Below the pieces are notes generated by a model that worked only from the letters and a program-made list of their open reading frames with translations, did no database searches and had not been told where the DNA came from. DNA of 64,000 nucleotides from Apoda limacodes (taxonomy: Eukaryota; Arthropoda; Insecta; Lepidoptera; Limacodidae). Every line of letters begins with the position of its first letter. Within the stretch, counting starts at the first letter, position 1. Made by a program: the position numbers and the translations under genes. This document shows, one piece after another, positions 30,565 to 44,289 of this stretch. The stretch is taken from the NCBI GenBank assembly GCA_946406115.1, contig OX291550.1, positions 23,474,722-23,538,721 on the forward strand. Direction: 5' to 3'.

Positions 30565-32061
30565 AGATAGGTATAGTATCGAAGGTTCCGGAAATTCCCA
30601 GTTCTTTTAAAGGCTAGTACTGAAATTCTCGGTTCTTAAAACCGGTACCGGCTCTGGATATTATAGTCTATCTGATTACAATGGATTACTGCGGCTCTGC
30701 TTAGAAAGTCAGTTCACCTTATTATTGGTGGTCGTTCTACGCTGTGTCTTCCAGTCAGTTATCACCTCTCATAAATCATTCTTCCTTATTACTATTTACA
30801 TTAGTGAGAACATTTTAAATATTTTCATACGGTTTAGCTAACTTTTTTATACCACTAAGGTGGCAAACAAGCTCACGATCCGTCTGATGGTAAGCGGTCA
30901 CCGTAAGTTGATCATGAATTCGGACTCTAGACAAAATAAAGTTGCGTAAAATTTTGAACCTGTGGCGCAAGAATGAATGGTTTAGGCTAACTATGGTTGA
31001 ATGTTTGATTGGAACTAAAGGTAATTGGAGAATGTTTTAAAAGCGTTGATTGGTGGTTTGTTTGAACGAGTTTTATAATGCTAAAATTTTAATAAAAATA
31101 AAAATAATAAAAAAATTAATAAAAATAACCGCGAAATTTTAAGTTACTCAGAACTTTTATGATATTGAAAACACCCGCGAAACTTACCTAAGTGAGTCGC
31201 TTAACAACCATTAGTGTAGCCTCATACAATAAATATTCTAACAATAATAAAGAGTAGTTGCCTTGGTTTTCACGTATTCTGTATAATGGTATGACGTGTT
31301 AGTTTATTTAAAATTACCCGGGTTCGTTAAAACTTTACGAACATTTAGAACATAATATTAATATTCTATTAGTTTAGGATAATTAGGCCGTTTTATCTAG
31401 ACTAGTTCATATTAATCTAGGACTCTATAATAGTACCCCAACCAACATAACTAGAATTATACTTAAAAGATATTCTTTTTTCTTTGTTAATATTAGTTAA
31501 GGCAGGACATCCGTCCGGAATATAAAATAGTATGGAGGGGTTTGAAATGTAGGAAGGGAGAACGTTGTTAGAGAGGGGTTAGTGGTGATAAAAGTGCGTG
31601 GTCCCATACATACAGAACATTCAATTGCCGTCGTTCAAATTGTCAAAACGCTGCCCGAAAAGGAGGAAATCATAGTCTACGCTTGTGTCACAAAACGCTA
31701 CCACGTGGGGTTAAACTACAGCCACATAATAGAAGTTACAGTGAAAATATTGTATGTTCGTTGTGAAATCTTTTGGGTTGTGTTTTAAAAATATCTAAAT
31801 TAATGTTAAACCATCCAAATGACAGGCCCACTTTTGGCGGGTAGAAATTTATGGTGGAAAGAAATCTCAATCACCTCAGTACTAAGGAATATATTAACCG
31901 ACCTTGTAATAAGCTAGGTAAAGATATATCTTCTATAAAAGTAGAAGTGTGAACTAAGATAATACCAGCCATAATAATTATATAGCCCACTAAAGAACTA
32001 GGTCTGCCAAGAGATACAGTAATTACTATGTGTAATCCATGTCCATCCTTAGTGGCGTTAA
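30565..32061. other. AT-rich region with one dispersed-repeat piece
   Basis: A segment at about 30845-30920 (ACTAAGGTGGCAAACAAGC, then GATGGTAAGCGGTCACCG) is a dispersed lepidopteran repeat seen in the other orientation at 46.4 kb. No convincing gene was found; a 68-codon frame near 31.6 kb has no motif. Confidence 0.5.
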
Positions 32062-34747
32062 GTCAAAGTCCTAGTCAAAGTCAAAATGGTTTATTCAAAT
32101 AAGGATTTTACAATCACTTTTGAATCGTCAAAGTTATAAAATATTATTTTTTGAACCCTCCCACCTTCCCGCCGGTTCACAATGTTGTTGATTTCTACCG
32201 AGAAGAATCCGGCAAGAAACTCGATAGTTACTCTTTTAAAAACACTATCAATAATACAAATAAACTAAAATACAATTAATGTTTTAAATAAAAAAAATGT
32301 AGTCGTACAATTTTATGTTATTTCCATTTTAATTTGGTTTACCTATGCATCCTGTAATTGAGCATCATCAGTCCCAAGGATTTTTATCATTTACATAGTC
32401 TGAAATATTATAGTATGCCTTTTTACAAAGTACCTGCTTGATAAAAGATTTTAATTTACTTATTGATAGATTTTGAATTTTATTGGGAACTTTGTTGTAA
32501 AAGTGTATACATTGCCCCATAAAAGAGTTACTTATTTTGTGTAGACGTGTACCATGCACCAATAGCTTATTTTTACTTCTAGTATTTACTTTGTGAACGT
32601 CACTTTTCTTGCTGAAACTATTGATATTTTTATGTACATATAAAAGATTTTCATATATGTACTGCGACACTAAAGTTTAAATATTTACTTCCCTAAACCT
32701 ATCCCTCAGAGATATCCTAGATCCTAATTTATAAATAGCACGAATTGCCCTTTTTTGTAACAAAAATATTGTATTTACATCAGCAGCGCTACCCCACAAT
32801 AGGATACCATATGTCATTAAACTATGGAAATAGCTAAAATATACTATTTTTGCAGTGTCGACATCGGTCAATTGTCTTATTTTCTTGATCGCATACACAG
32901 CAGGAGCTAAGTTTTTTGGCTAGGTTATGAATATGAGGACCCCATTGAAGTTTGGAGTCCAGCGTTATGCCAAGAAAGACTGTTGAATTAACAAGTTCTA
33001 ATTGCTCGCCATTAATATTAATACATGTCTGTCTCTGACTAACATTTGGTAATGTAAATTTTACACATTTGGTTTTTTTTTCATTAAGTAACAAATTATT
33101 AGCGTTAAACCAATATACAATTTTAGAAAGGGCATTATTTAATTCATTATAACATGTCTGTCGTCTCTTAACTTTAAAAAGCAAAGAGGTGTCATCAGCA
33201 AATAAGACAATGTCATGGTTTTTTACATTATATGGGAGATCATTAATGTAAATAAGAAATAGAAAAGGACCTAAAATTGAGCCCTGAGGGACTCCTATAG
33301 TGACTGCTGATCCCGGAGATCTTTCACCGTTGTCATCTATTTTCTGTACTCTCCTACTCATATAGGATGTCAAGAGGTCGAGAGCTTTGCCTCTAATACC
33401 ATAGTGATGTAGCTTCATGATGAGATTTTCATGTTGAACACAGTCAAATGCCTTAGATAAATCACAAAACACTCCAAGGGCGTCATGCGAATCCTCCCAG
33501 GCGTTATACATATTTTTTAATAGTGCCACTCCTGCATCGGTTGTGGAACGGCCTTTCATAAAGCCAAACTGTTTACTACTAAGTAGCTCATTAATACAGA
33601 AATGGCTTAACATTTGACAAAGTATGATTTTTTCAAAAACTTTACTGAGTACAGGTAGTATTGAAATAGGCCGAAAATTATTAGGATCTGTTGAACTACC
33701 TGATTTAAAAAGAGGTATAACTTTGCTTAGTTTCATCTCATAAGGAAACACACCACTATCAATACAACTATTAAATATAATGGCTAAGGGTTGTGCTATA
33801 ACATGAATAATTGAATTTATAGTTTTTACAGAAAGTCCCCAAAGGTCTGTAGTGTTTTTAATTTCTAATGTTTTAAATGTATTAATGATATCCGTAGGAC
33901 TAATGTTTTTAAATACAAAGGGAACGTTACATTCAGGAACACTAGTTTTTAATAATTTTTCTGCTAAGATTGGATTTGAGTTTAGATGTTCAGTTGTTTT
34001 GAATGGAATATTCCTAAAAAACTGTTCAAAGGCAACTGCTACCTCAGAATTTGTTTTAAAACTAGCATCATCTACAATCAACTCAAAGTCCTGACAAGAA
34101 TTCCTAGCTTTACCAGTTTCATTATTTATTATGTTCCATGTAGTTTTTATTTTATTTGTTGAATTTTTTACTTTATGTCTGAGGTGAATTGCTTTTGCAA
34201 CAAGACAGTCCTTTTTAAAGGTTTTTGAGTATTTTTTTAAATATTCCCTAAATATTTGGCTATTATTATATGTTTTTTCTTTATATAATTCATACAGTTT
34301 ACGCCTACTTTTATGAATACCTGGGGAAGCCCATTCACTAAAACTAAAGCGACTGGAAATAAGTTTCTTTTTTGCAGTAAATATTTTATTATACTCTGTA
34401 GTAATAGTGTCAAGAACAGTATTGTACATATCATTTGGGTCGCCATTATAAAGCAAATCTGGAAGTTAATGCATTAAGTTAGATTTAAATGATTCAACCC
34501 GTTTAGTTGTTATTGGTATACATTTAATTTCCTTTTTAGTAATACTATTCTTTCTTTCTAAAACCACTAACTGTCCACAATGATCTGACTCTAGATTGCT
34601 TATAATTGATTTTTGAATTGCTTTTATGTCAGTTAATATATTGTCGATGCAAGTGGCACTGGATACAGCAATTCTAGTTGGTTCACAAAACAAATTATTT
34701 AAATTAAAAGACTGAAATAAGGCAAGCAATCTGGTGCTTAATGAGTT
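32062..34747 (-). mobile_element. Jockey/Daphne-like LINE, 5'-truncated minus copy
   Basis: Inverse and close relative of 35.6-39.0 kb. The 3' end carries the short GTCAAA repeats typical of this group (32062-32085), with a 280-base 3' UTR before the last codon. Homology with the plus copy stops at about 34747, inside the endonuclease, as expected for 5' truncation during reverse transcription. Flanks differ from those of the plus copy, so the two are separate insertions. Confidence 0.85.
32368..34729 (-). pseudogene. LINE ORF2: endonuclease end, reverse transcriptase, C-terminal part
   Basis: End of the endonuclease (34729-34466, CEPTRIAV and ESDHCGQLVV with the SDH motif), a stop at about 34463, then a 540-codon frame from 34456 with the RT domain: NNFRPISILPVLSKVFEKI, GFMKGRSTTDA, FCDLSKAFDCVQH (first Asp), TIGVPQGSILGPFLF, and the catalytic VLFADDTS. 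After KLAKKLSS a one-base insertion shifts into the thumb and C-terminal part (AIKKIRQLTDVDTAKIVYF; 32898-32677), and a further stop precedes the tail (32670-32368, NKVPNKIQNLSISKLKSF). Only these small lesions separate it from an open ORF2. Confidence 0.85.
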
Positions 34748-35574
34748 AGTAGGATTTTACTATTTTGGCTGGTTGGCTAGTGTAGGTGAGCGCTAATGTA
34801 AATTGTAAGGGGGCACCTCTTAAACCTACTTTCAGGTAGCAAGTCCTGAACACATAGCTACCTAGTTCCCACTCTACAAAGCGATTGGATTATGCATTCG
34901 TATGGATTTTACTTTTAAATGTGGAAGTAGCGAAAATAAGGGTTCCTTTGCGTGGGGATAGCAGAAAAATCATATAACTCCTTAGTACCTATGTCCTTTA
35001 GTTCTGATATTCTAGTATTTTCTTTGTTTAGGTGGTTTTGTACTGACTTTAGAAATAGTGAAAACTCAAAGTAGGCATTATTTATGATCGTAGGTTTAGC
35101 TATATTGATTTTCTTGATTATTTCCTTTAATGCTTATTTTGTATACTATTGTTTGCTATATTACTCTGACGTACCTCTAAAACAACTGGGTTACTACTTA
35201 TTTAACACAACGGGTTTCGGGTCCTACCACTTTATACGATCACGCTTGGCCAAATAATATAATTATCTGCATCAATATTACATATTAAATTTATCTGATT
35301 TCTCTCTCCTGGAGTGATAGTGGGCTCCGAGGTTTCTTAGACCATTTTATTATATCTTAATATTTTTATATTCTTCTTGTAAGGGGGGACGTTACAGTAC
35401 GGAACCCTCAAAATATCAGGAATAACAAAACACAATCATCCAAAACTTATTCGGAATTATTGAGCACCATTCCAGTCTATTTAAATTAAAGTCGCCTAAA
35501 ATGAAATCATGAACGGTGGTGGAGCGGGTTGTAGAAATAGATTCAATTGTAATACTAGCTTTATCGCGAACTTA
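34748..35574. other. Spacer between the two inverted LINE copies
   Basis: AT-rich, with a short GGGGGACGTTACAGTACGG-like piece near 35390 related to the dispersed repeat at 39.0-39.4 kb. Nothing else found. Confidence 0.45.
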
Positions 35575-35878
35575 TATTATTCTATACTCCAAAGATTGTA
35601 ATTACTTTTGATATAAGTATCTAGTTTGGACTTTGTAAAACACTCTGTTACGACATTTATCTGCGTTGAAAAGTATGATAGGCCAAATAAGTTAATTTTT
35701 AAGAATGCTCTGAATGTTGTTTTCAGCAATTTAAATGCGACAACAGGCGCTGCTGCAGAAACCTTTGCTTCAGTCGTCAATTTGATGACAGCGGTCCAAT
35801 GCATCATCACCGAGGACTGGCCACCAGAATCTACCATCAAAGGCTAGTATTCCGTTAGAACATTTAAAACCTTAAACA

Positions 35879-36361
35879 TTGAACCTGGTGCATCAGAATA
35901 TACAAGGAATGTCTCAGAAAGAACTAGAAATTAAATTGTTCATAAACTGCCAAAAGATTGACATTTTATGTATCACTGAACACTGGCTACGCAGCCATCA
36001 GTTTATGTTCAATTTCACTAATCACCAGGTGGGAAGTTCGTTCAGCCGAGTAAATGCTATCCATGGTGGCTCTTTAATTTTAGTTAATAAACAGCTAAAG
36101 TTTAAGGAACGTAAAGACATTGTGAGCCTCTCAGTTGAGCGAACTGCCGAGCTGTCCTGTATAGAAGTTGAGCATCTCATTGTTGTGAGTTTATACAAGC
36201 CGCCTTGTGCAATTTATGATAATTTTGAATTAGTTATGGAAGAAGTGCTGAATAAAATCAGCAATTATAATAAACAAATCATTTTTTGTGGAGACTTTAA
36301 TATAAACATCTTGGAAAATAGCTCATTAAGCACCAGATTGCTTGCCTTATACCAGGCTTAA
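35879..36361 (+). pseudogene. LINE APE-type endonuclease, 160 codons then broken
   Basis: NLVHQNIQGMSQKELEIKLF is the first strand with the catalytic Asn, ILCITEHWL holds the catalytic Glu, HGGSLILVN and IVVSLYKPP the central strands, and IIFCGDFNINILE the Asp-Asn pair. The frame ends at TAA 36359; the remaining CEPTRIAV and SDHC part is read in the next frame from 36382. In intact elements this nicks the target DNA for priming. Confidence 0.85.
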
Positions 36362-36381
36362 TTTTATTTAATTTAAATAAT

Positions 36382-38706
36382 TTGTTTTGTGAACCAACTA
36401 GAATTGCTGTATCCAGTGCCACTTGCATCGACAATATATTAACTGACATAAAAGCAATTCAAAAATCAATTATAAGCAATCTAGAGTCAGATCATTGTGA
36501 ACAATTAGTGGTTTTAGAAAGAAAGAATAGTATTACTAAAAAGGAAATTAAATTTATACCAATAACAACTAAACGGGTTGAATCATTTAAATCTAACTTA
36601 ATGCATAAACTTCCAGATTTGCTTTATAATGGCGACCCAAATGATATGTACAATACTGTTCTTGACACTATTACTACAGAGTATAATAAAATATTTACTG
36701 CAAAAAAGAAACTTATTTCCAGTCGCTTTAGTTTTAGTGAATGGGCTACCCCAGGTATTCATAAAAGTAGGCGTAAACTGTATGAATTATATAAAGAAAA
36801 AACATATAATAATAGCCAAATATTTAGGGAATATTTAAAAAAATACTCAAAAACCTTTAAAAAGGACTGTCTTGTTGCAAAAGCAATTCACCTCAGACAT
36901 AAAGTAAAAAATTCAACAAATAAAATAAAAACTACATGGAACATAATAAATAATGAAACTGGTAAAGCTAGGAATTCTTGTCAGGACTTTGAGTTGATTG
37001 TAGATGATGCTAGTTTTAAAACAAATTCTGAGGTAGCAGTTGCCTTTGAACAGTTTTTTAGGAATATTCCATTCAAAACAACTGAACATCTAAACTCAAA
37101 TCCAATCTTAGCAGAAAAATTATTAAAAACTAGTGTTCCTGAATGTAACGTTCCCTTTGTATTTAAAAACATTAGTCCTACGGATATCATTAATACATTT
37201 AAAACATTAGAAATTAAAAACACTACAGACCTTTGGGGACTTTCTGTAAAAACTATAAATTCAATTATTCATGTTATAGCACAACCCTTAGCCATTATAT
37301 TTAATAGTTGTATTGATAGTGGTGTGTTTCCTTATGAGATGAAACTTAGCAAAGTTATACCTCTTTTTAAATCAGGTAGTTCAACAGATCCTAATAATTT
37401 TCGGCCTATTTCAATACTACCTGTACTCAGTAAAGTTTTTGAAAAAATCATACTTTGTCAAATGTTAAGCCATTTCTGTATTAATGAGCTACTGAGTAGT
37501 AAACAGTTTGGCTTTATGAAAGGCCGTTCCACAACCGATGCAGGAGTGGCACTATTAAAAAATATATATAACGCCTGGGAGGATTCGCATGACGCCCTTG
37601 GAGTGTTTTGTGATTTATCTAAGGCATTTGACTGTGTTCAACATGAAAATCTCATCAGGAAGCTACATCACTATGGTATTAGAGGCAAAGCTCTCGACCT
37701 TTTGACATCCTATATGAGTAGGAGAGTACAGAAAATAGATGTCAACGGTGAAAGATCTCCGGGATCAGCAGTCACTATGGGAGTCCCTCAGGGCTCAATT
37801 TTAGGTCCTTTTCTTTTTCTTATTTACATTAATGATCTCCCATATCATGTCAAAAACCATGACATTGTCTTATTTGCTGATGACACCTCTTTGCTTTTTA
37901 AAGTTAAGAGACGACAGACATGTTATAATGAATTAAATAATGCCCTTTCTAAAATTGTAAATTGGTTTAACGCTAATAATTTGTTACTTAATGAAAAAAA
38001 ACCAAATGTGTTAAATTTACATTACCAAATGTTAGTCAGAGACAGACATGTATTAATATTAATGACAAGCAATTAGAACTTGTTAATTCAACAGTCTTTC
38101 TTGGCATAACGCTGGACTCCAAACTTCAATGGGGTCCTCATATTCATAACCTAGCCAAAAAACTTAGCTCCTGCTGTGTATGCGATCAAGAAAATAAGAC
38201 AATTGACCGATGTCGACACTGCAAAAATAGTATATTTTAGCTATTTCCATAGTTTAATGACAAATGGTATCCTATTGTGGGGTAGCGCTGCTGATGTAAA
38301 TACAATATTTTTGTTACAAAAAAGGGCAATTCGTGCTATTTATTAATTAGGATCTAGGATATCTCTGAGGGATAGGTTTAGGGAAGTAAAAATTTTAACT
38401 TTAGTGTCGCAGTACATATATGAAAATATTTTATATGTACATAAAAATATCAATAGTTTCAGCAAGAAAAGTGACGTTCACAAAGTAAATACTAGAAGTA
38501 AAAATAAGCTGTTGGTGCATGATACACGTCTACACAAAATAAGTAACTCTTTTATGGGGCAATGTATACACTTTTACAACAAAGTTCCCAATAAAATTCA
38601 AAATCTATCAATAAGTAAATTTAAATCTTTTATTAAGCAGGTACTTTGTAAAAAGGCATACTTCAATATTTCAGACTATGTAAATGATAAAAATCCTTGG
38701 GACTGA
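36382..38706 (+). pseudogene. LINE reverse transcriptase and C-terminal part
   Basis: 564 open codons from 36382: SDH motif ESDHCEQL, then RT blocks FRPISILPVLSKVF, FCDLSKAFDCVQH, TMGVPQGSILGP and the catalytic VLFADDTSLL. An extra base in the A-run at about 37996-38003 shifts the frame (the minus copy is intact here). Downstream, the NINDKQLELVNSTVFLGI block is read in another frame, then the lesion shared with the minus copy, then the tail 38404-38706. It differs from the minus copy by few substitutions, pointing to recent activity. Confidence 0.85.
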
Positions 38707-38994
38707 TGATGCTCAATTACAGGATGCATAGGTAAACCAAATTAAAATGGAAATAACATAAAATTGTACGGCTAAATTTTTTTTATTTAAAACATTAATT
38801 GTATTTTTAGTTTGTTTGTATTATTGATAGTGTTTTTAAAAGAGTAACTATCGAGTTTCTTGCCATTACATTGTGAACCGGCGGGAAGGTGGGAGGGTTC
38901 AAAAAATAATATTTTATAACTTTGACAATTCAAAACTGATTGTAAAATCCTTATTTGAATAAACCATTTTGACTTTGACTTTGACTTTGAACAA

Positions 38995-39395
38995 GGTTTT
39001 TAATAGAGAAATCGGCCAAGTGCGAGTCAGACTCGCGAACGAAGGGTTCCGTACCATTATCTATAAAAACGGCAAAAAATCACGTTTGTTGTAAGGGAGC
39101 CCCCCTTACATATTTGTTTTTTATTATATATTTTTAAAGTGACTATATAATTTTATATTCTGCGAATAGTTTAAGAATCTCCCTGTTGTCGAGCAAAATC
39201 GAGATTTGTTATATGGGAGCCCTTTTAGTATTTGCTGTTAGTATAGCAGCAACAGAAATACATCTTCTGTGAACATTTTAACTGTCTAACTATCACGGTT
39301 CATGAGATACAGCCTGGTGACATACAGATGGACAGCGGAGTCTTAGTAATAGGGTTCCGCTAATTACCATTTGGGTACGGAACCTAACGGACTGA
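38995..39395. repeat. Dispersed lepidopteran repeat with GGTTCCGTAC ends
   Basis: Begins near CGGCCAAGTGCGAGTCAGAC, with GGGTTCCGTACC at 39046, and ends with the inverse GGGTACGGAACC at about 39374. Short related pieces lie near 35.4, 60.75 and 63.19 kb. About 400 bases, non-coding, a non-autonomous element of a type very frequent in moth genomes. Confidence 0.6.
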
Positions 39396-41855
39396 CGGTT
39401 TTTAAGGCTGCTTAACAATGCTTATAAATAAATTTTAATGAAAGATACAAACAAAACTTTAACAGTCTTATTTAAATTGTTATTAAGTTTGTTCAATGGT
39501 ATTTCAACTTCTTGCTCCTTTGTGGATTCTGTACCCAAAGGGTGCCAATGCCCAAGTAACACACATAGCTGTAGGGTTACCGGACTACAGAATAATGATA
39601 AACTTGAAGCTGAACAAGCTAGCTGTATAAGGACTGTGTAGCTGGCTACAACTAGGGCCCCAAATTAACCAGCCCTAAGCATGACTGAGGCTTATCACCA
39701 GCTGTAGAGAGCTTTATACGGGCTGTACTAGGGCTTAGAAAGCTATTAGGCAACTTTTAAATTATACTATTCAGCTCCTTTTATTGCTAAAAACAGCAAT
39801 GCCTACGATTAGCTCCTTTCATTCTCTAAAACAGCCAAGACATGTTTTATAGCTTGACAACGTTATGTTTAATACAAAACAAAATATTTGCTGGCAAATA
39901 ATTTTTCGTGCAGATTGTGTGTGCATGTTTATCAACGGCGACAACATATTTTACTAAAAGTCCTCATCTTCACTTAATCTTAAGGAAAATAATTTTTCAT
40001 ATGTTTTATATATCTGTTGATCAATTGTATTGCGGATGCCACTTTACTGTGAATGTATATAGGATAGATTTCAAATGTTTCACGCGCCTTCAAAATAATA
40101 CTGTTTTATTAAATATATTTTACAGGATAAATATGGTGTACGAATTATTTATGGATATTGACACAAAATTATTTAACTTAAACTCATAAATTATCAATAA
40201 CAAATAATTTAGATTGTTTTATTACATTAATACTAACAAATATTTTGAAAATCAATGTGACATAATTTGGTATTTTCTTCATAAAAAAATCGATTCTGTT
40301 CAGCTCAAAATACATTTGATATTTTATTTTCTTTAGAATGGCGATATTAAACTGTATTTAACAACTGAAAGTAATGCCTACTTTTGCTGTACAATGAAAT
40401 TAAATATTTTTACGGCTGTCTAAGGGTGTGTTTTAGGGATAAAGAAAACTTGTTGACATTCTCTTTCTGTCACACGGCGATAATAAACTCTATTTGACAG
40501 CTGAAAGCATTACGCTAGCTGTACATTGGAATCAAATAGTTTAAATGGCCGTCTAATGTTAAAAAGCAAGAGTAACAAAGAGTATTTTAGAGGAGAAAAA
40601 ATCTTGATAAAATATCTTTTCGTACATATAATTTTAAATATAACTTAATTTTGTAATCCCAATGGTCTTGCCAACAAGTGAATAATTTTTAATAGTGCTT
40701 ATACTTTTGTTCGTTCCCCAAACACATTGCGAGGTTATGAAAAAATATCACGATATCTTAACACCACTCCCCTATATTTACCCTCTAATAACTTTGGAGG
40801 CTTAACAATAGCTGATATTTTCAATTTATGCTTAAATATTTGAGTACAGTTTATATAACTAATTTTTAATTTAATTTACAGCTGAATGAGTCATTTAATG
40901 CTTTTATACATCGTACAGCAGTTTTAGACATTCTATATTATGTATTAATCAGCTACTTTCAAGCTTATTTAATAGTATTTGAATAGAATTAGTCCACGCC
41001 GAATAAAATCCAATGGTATTATTTGATTCTTTAATACAGCTCGCGGCGTGGTGTCTTTTTCGCGTTCATCGGCTGTTTATATGCTTAAGTCTTCTAAACC
41101 AGCTAGTAGCTTCATATGTTGCCAGAGTCTGGAAAACAATGATTTCAAATTTTACACTCATGCATTATGTTGAATTTTTGACCATTATGCAGTCATTAGT
41201 CAACTGTGCCGTCTAACAGTAATACAGTAATCAGACTTGTTTTATCCTCTCTTCCAGCTTAAATTACAGTATTTGACTGTAATATAGCTTGGCTTTGGAT
41301 ATAATACACGCTAATGTGCTACTTGAGTGAGCCCTATTGCTAAGTCTAAACTGTATGTCTATCTGTCTGTCCATTTGACCTTCTGAAAGGGCTCTAACGT
41401 ATGCAATATAGAGCGATGTAGATAGAAGCCTGAAATGTTTACCGTTCTTATAGTATAGTAGTCTACAACCACAACTCCTACTAATAACAAATTTTAAAAA
41501 CCGGAAAAGCGTTAATCGGGCTCGTGCATTACTTTCTGGTGGCTCAGAATTATCGGTGCGCGAATCCGACCCGTAGTTGGCTGTTTTTTAGGGTGCCATA
41601 GTCAGCAAGGTAAAAGGTTAAAAACTACTTATACAAGAAAGCAGCAATTTGGCAGGAATATACACATTGATCAAGCTGACAACGTGGTAGAATAAAATTT
41701 GTGAAAATTTTTTTTTATAGGCTACCTCCGCTACACGTGAAATGGGGACGAAATTTTTAGCGTAATATACAGATATTACTTTGAAAATAAAATTACATGA
41801 ATAGTGTCAAATACCTAATGAGTTATAGCCAACCAATCCAAGCTAATAATTAGTT
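39396..41855. other. AT-rich non-coding region
   Basis: Several short frames without motif (the longest 93 codons at 39.9-40.2 kb). Repeated CAGCTGTA/TACAGC-type words between 39.6 and 41.3 kb hint at an old repeat, but no unit could be defined. Confidence 0.45.
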
Positions 41856-41859
41856 CAGC

Positions 41860-42180
41860 TTAATCTATACATATAATAAAATGGTATAAAAGTCAAAATC
41901 GTACATTGAATATTTTTTTAAAAGAATACTTGGGGTGTGATCATCGATGTGATCTACAATCGATACCGAAGCCAGAAATATAGTTTTTAGAATTTTTGTC
42001 TGTCTGTTTGTCTGTGATGTTCGGGATAAACTCAAAAAGTACTGCATGGTTTTACTTCAAATTTGGCACGAATATTATAAAGAAGTCGGGTCAACATATA
42101 GGCTACATATTATCACGCTATCACCTACGGGGACGGGGAGTGAATCTTTATTTCTTCAACGCTTTCTGTAACAACGTGTA
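41860..42180 (+). repeat. Helitron-like or related non-autonomous repeat piece
   Basis: Starts with CTATACATATAATAAAATGG and contains TCTGTCTGTTTGTCTGTGAT and GGGATAAACTCAAAAAGTAC, words common in lepidopteran non-autonomous elements. The expected GAGCGAAGCCGCGGGC end is not present here. Family uncertain. Confidence 0.4.
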
Positions 42181-42630
42181 ATCTAAAGACGCATATTTGA
42201 CTTACTTCTTAATTATTAATTATTCTACTCACACATAGCCATTTATTTCATGTTAAAAAATCGTGTAAAGTCATAACTTAGATGTGTTATAATTTTTCAC
42301 CATATAAAAATGTTTCCTATTTGTTAACTAGATATGGCATTGGCGTCGAATTAGATCGCGCTATGGTTTAGTTCACAAAAAGTGATGTTATAGTAAAGCG
42401 TAGCTAGTCTACTATAACACAATTATTGTGTACCATTATTATAGTAGTTAGAATCAAGCTGTTGACGCTTTTTTTTCAGATTTGGAAACTTTTAATTTTA
42501 TAATAGTAGGTGCTGGGACGGTTGGGAGTACTGTTGCTAATCGATTATCGGAAGTGGCAGACTGGAAAATACTACTTATAGAGTATGGTGGAGACCCGCC
42601 TGTCGAAAGTATCGTAAGTACCTGTATAGC

Positions 42631-44289
42631 TAGGGTTGCCATAAATATTGGGAACTGATACGGGACGTTTAAGATGATTACACTTGAGATTATCAATAAC
42701 TTTAAAAGAACTGTATTTTGGTTCAATTTAATTTTTTTTTTTATTAAATTGTCGGTTTGCGACAGTCGTGTTTATGGTTTCTGCTCGAGAATTCTTGAAC
42801 TCAAGAAGACTCGAGAAATCCCATGCCTCGAGAATGGCACCAATCTCAAGTATTCGAGGTAGATTTTTCCGCGTAATATTTTCCGGGCTCACTGCGACTA
42901 CTGCGAGCAAGTTATTTCACTCTCACACACACACAAACACACCGCGCCTTGGATTTTTAACTAAGATGTCAGTGCTAAAGCTACTAAAATCATTTTAAAC
43001 GACTGATATTGAATTTGTTATAAACAGAATCAGATTAAAACTCTTAATCTGTTAGTTTTAGTTTTTTAAGATTTAATTATTTTAATGGTTATTTCAGGAG
43101 CTTTCTATGTTTTGATATTGATCAAAGATTAAGCTGCGAAATACCAGACTGATTAAAGAATAACTAACTGTTAGTTACTTAATACTACAAATTCTCTTCT
43201 AACTTTTTAATTGACGAATTATTGTTCTTGTTATTTCTAGAAGATTACTTATCATATGTAACCTACATATGACTCAAATTTTAAATAGAAACTCTTAGGG
43301 TTGTTGGGGTACCGTACCACCTTTAGTTATCTGTTTTCATTAGTTATTTAAGATTTTATTATTGTGATGCTTCTGTAAGATTTTTATATTTGATCTCAAT
43401 GATTTAAAAGTTAGAGCTAATAAATACCAAAATTATATTGTTATTAAGATTATTAGTAAAGCAATAGCTTGATACTGAATTTTTTTGTTTCTAGATGATT
43501 AAAACGCACGCAGATTTAACAAATACAAATATTATAATATTATTTAGATTATTAGTAGAGCAATAGCTTGATTGATGAGGAAATTTGCCGAAGAACTAAG
43601 GTTCGGGCATAGCTCAATTAGTTAGCAAGCTGAAGTGGCAATGGGCAGGCCACATCGATCGTCGAACCGATAACCGATGGGGAAGAAAGGTTCTCGAGTG
43701 GCGCCCACGGATCAGAAGACGCAGCGTGAGTCGGCCCCCTACCAGGTGGATAGACGATCTGGTCAGAGCCGCAGGAAGCGAATGGGTGCAGGCGGCTTAG
43801 GACCGGCCGTAGTGGAGAAATATGGGAGAGGTTCACGTTCAGCAGTGGACGTCTTTATGCTAAAACGAACGAACAAACGAATAGCTTGATTCTGAAGTTT
43901 TTTGTTTCTAGATGATTAAGACGCACGCAGACTTTTAGTGTTTCTTATTCTACTGAGTATTAAGATTTGTTTATTAAGTGTTTTTATGTTTTGTTTATTT
44001 TAAGTAAGCGCAGTTGGGGGTTATAATTTCGTGATTATTTTCAGTTTTTTCTTTAAATTTTATTACCAATTATAAGTCTCCTTTGAAAGCCTCGAAACTC
44101 GAGAAGACTCGAGAATTTGGCCTCATAAATTCCCGTGCCTCGAGAAAGAAAATAGTTCGAGAAATCAGAAACCCTAGTCGTATTTTTGCATACGCGTATT
44201 TTTACCGGAAACGGGACAAAATAGCAATACGGGACAAGGTTCTCAAATAAGGTGACAGTCCCGTTTATACGGAACGTATGGCAACCCTA
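42631..44289. mobile_element. TIR transposon (1.66 kb, non-autonomous) in the GMC intron
   Basis: Perfect 13-base inverted ends TAGGGTTGCCATA (42631-42643) and its complement (44277-44289), with further similarity inward (GGGAC and CCCGT words). Lies wholly within the GMC intron, 17 bases after the donor. Contains an RTE fragment and internal direct repeats (near 43440-43520 and 43870-43935, both with TTTTGTTTCTAGATGATTAA). No transposase. Confidence 0.65.
43615..43801 (+). pseudogene. RTE-clade LINE ORF2 C-terminal fragment
   Basis: Translated frame KLKWQWAGHIDRRTDNRWG, VLEWRP, RPPTRWIDDLVRAAGSEW and QAA then stop: the well-known tail of RTE elements in insects. Only about 60 codons are present, nested in the intron transposon. 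Confidence 0.85.

Larger units (their letters stand above)
35575..38990 (+). mobile_element. Jockey/Daphne-like LINE, longer plus copy
   Basis: Carries a short unassigned frame (35626-35847), endonuclease, RT, C-terminal part, 3' UTR and a terminal (TTTGAC)3-4 repeat at about 38968-38989. It shares with the minus copy the same one-base insertion after the RT, so both derive from the same defective or already mutated lineage. The true 5' boundary is uncertain. Confidence 0.8.

Noticed and set aside
38660..38720. CTGATGATGC at the LINE 3' end as another hammerhead
   Set aside because: No GAAA partner or closing stems; it is the conserved stop region of both LINE copies.
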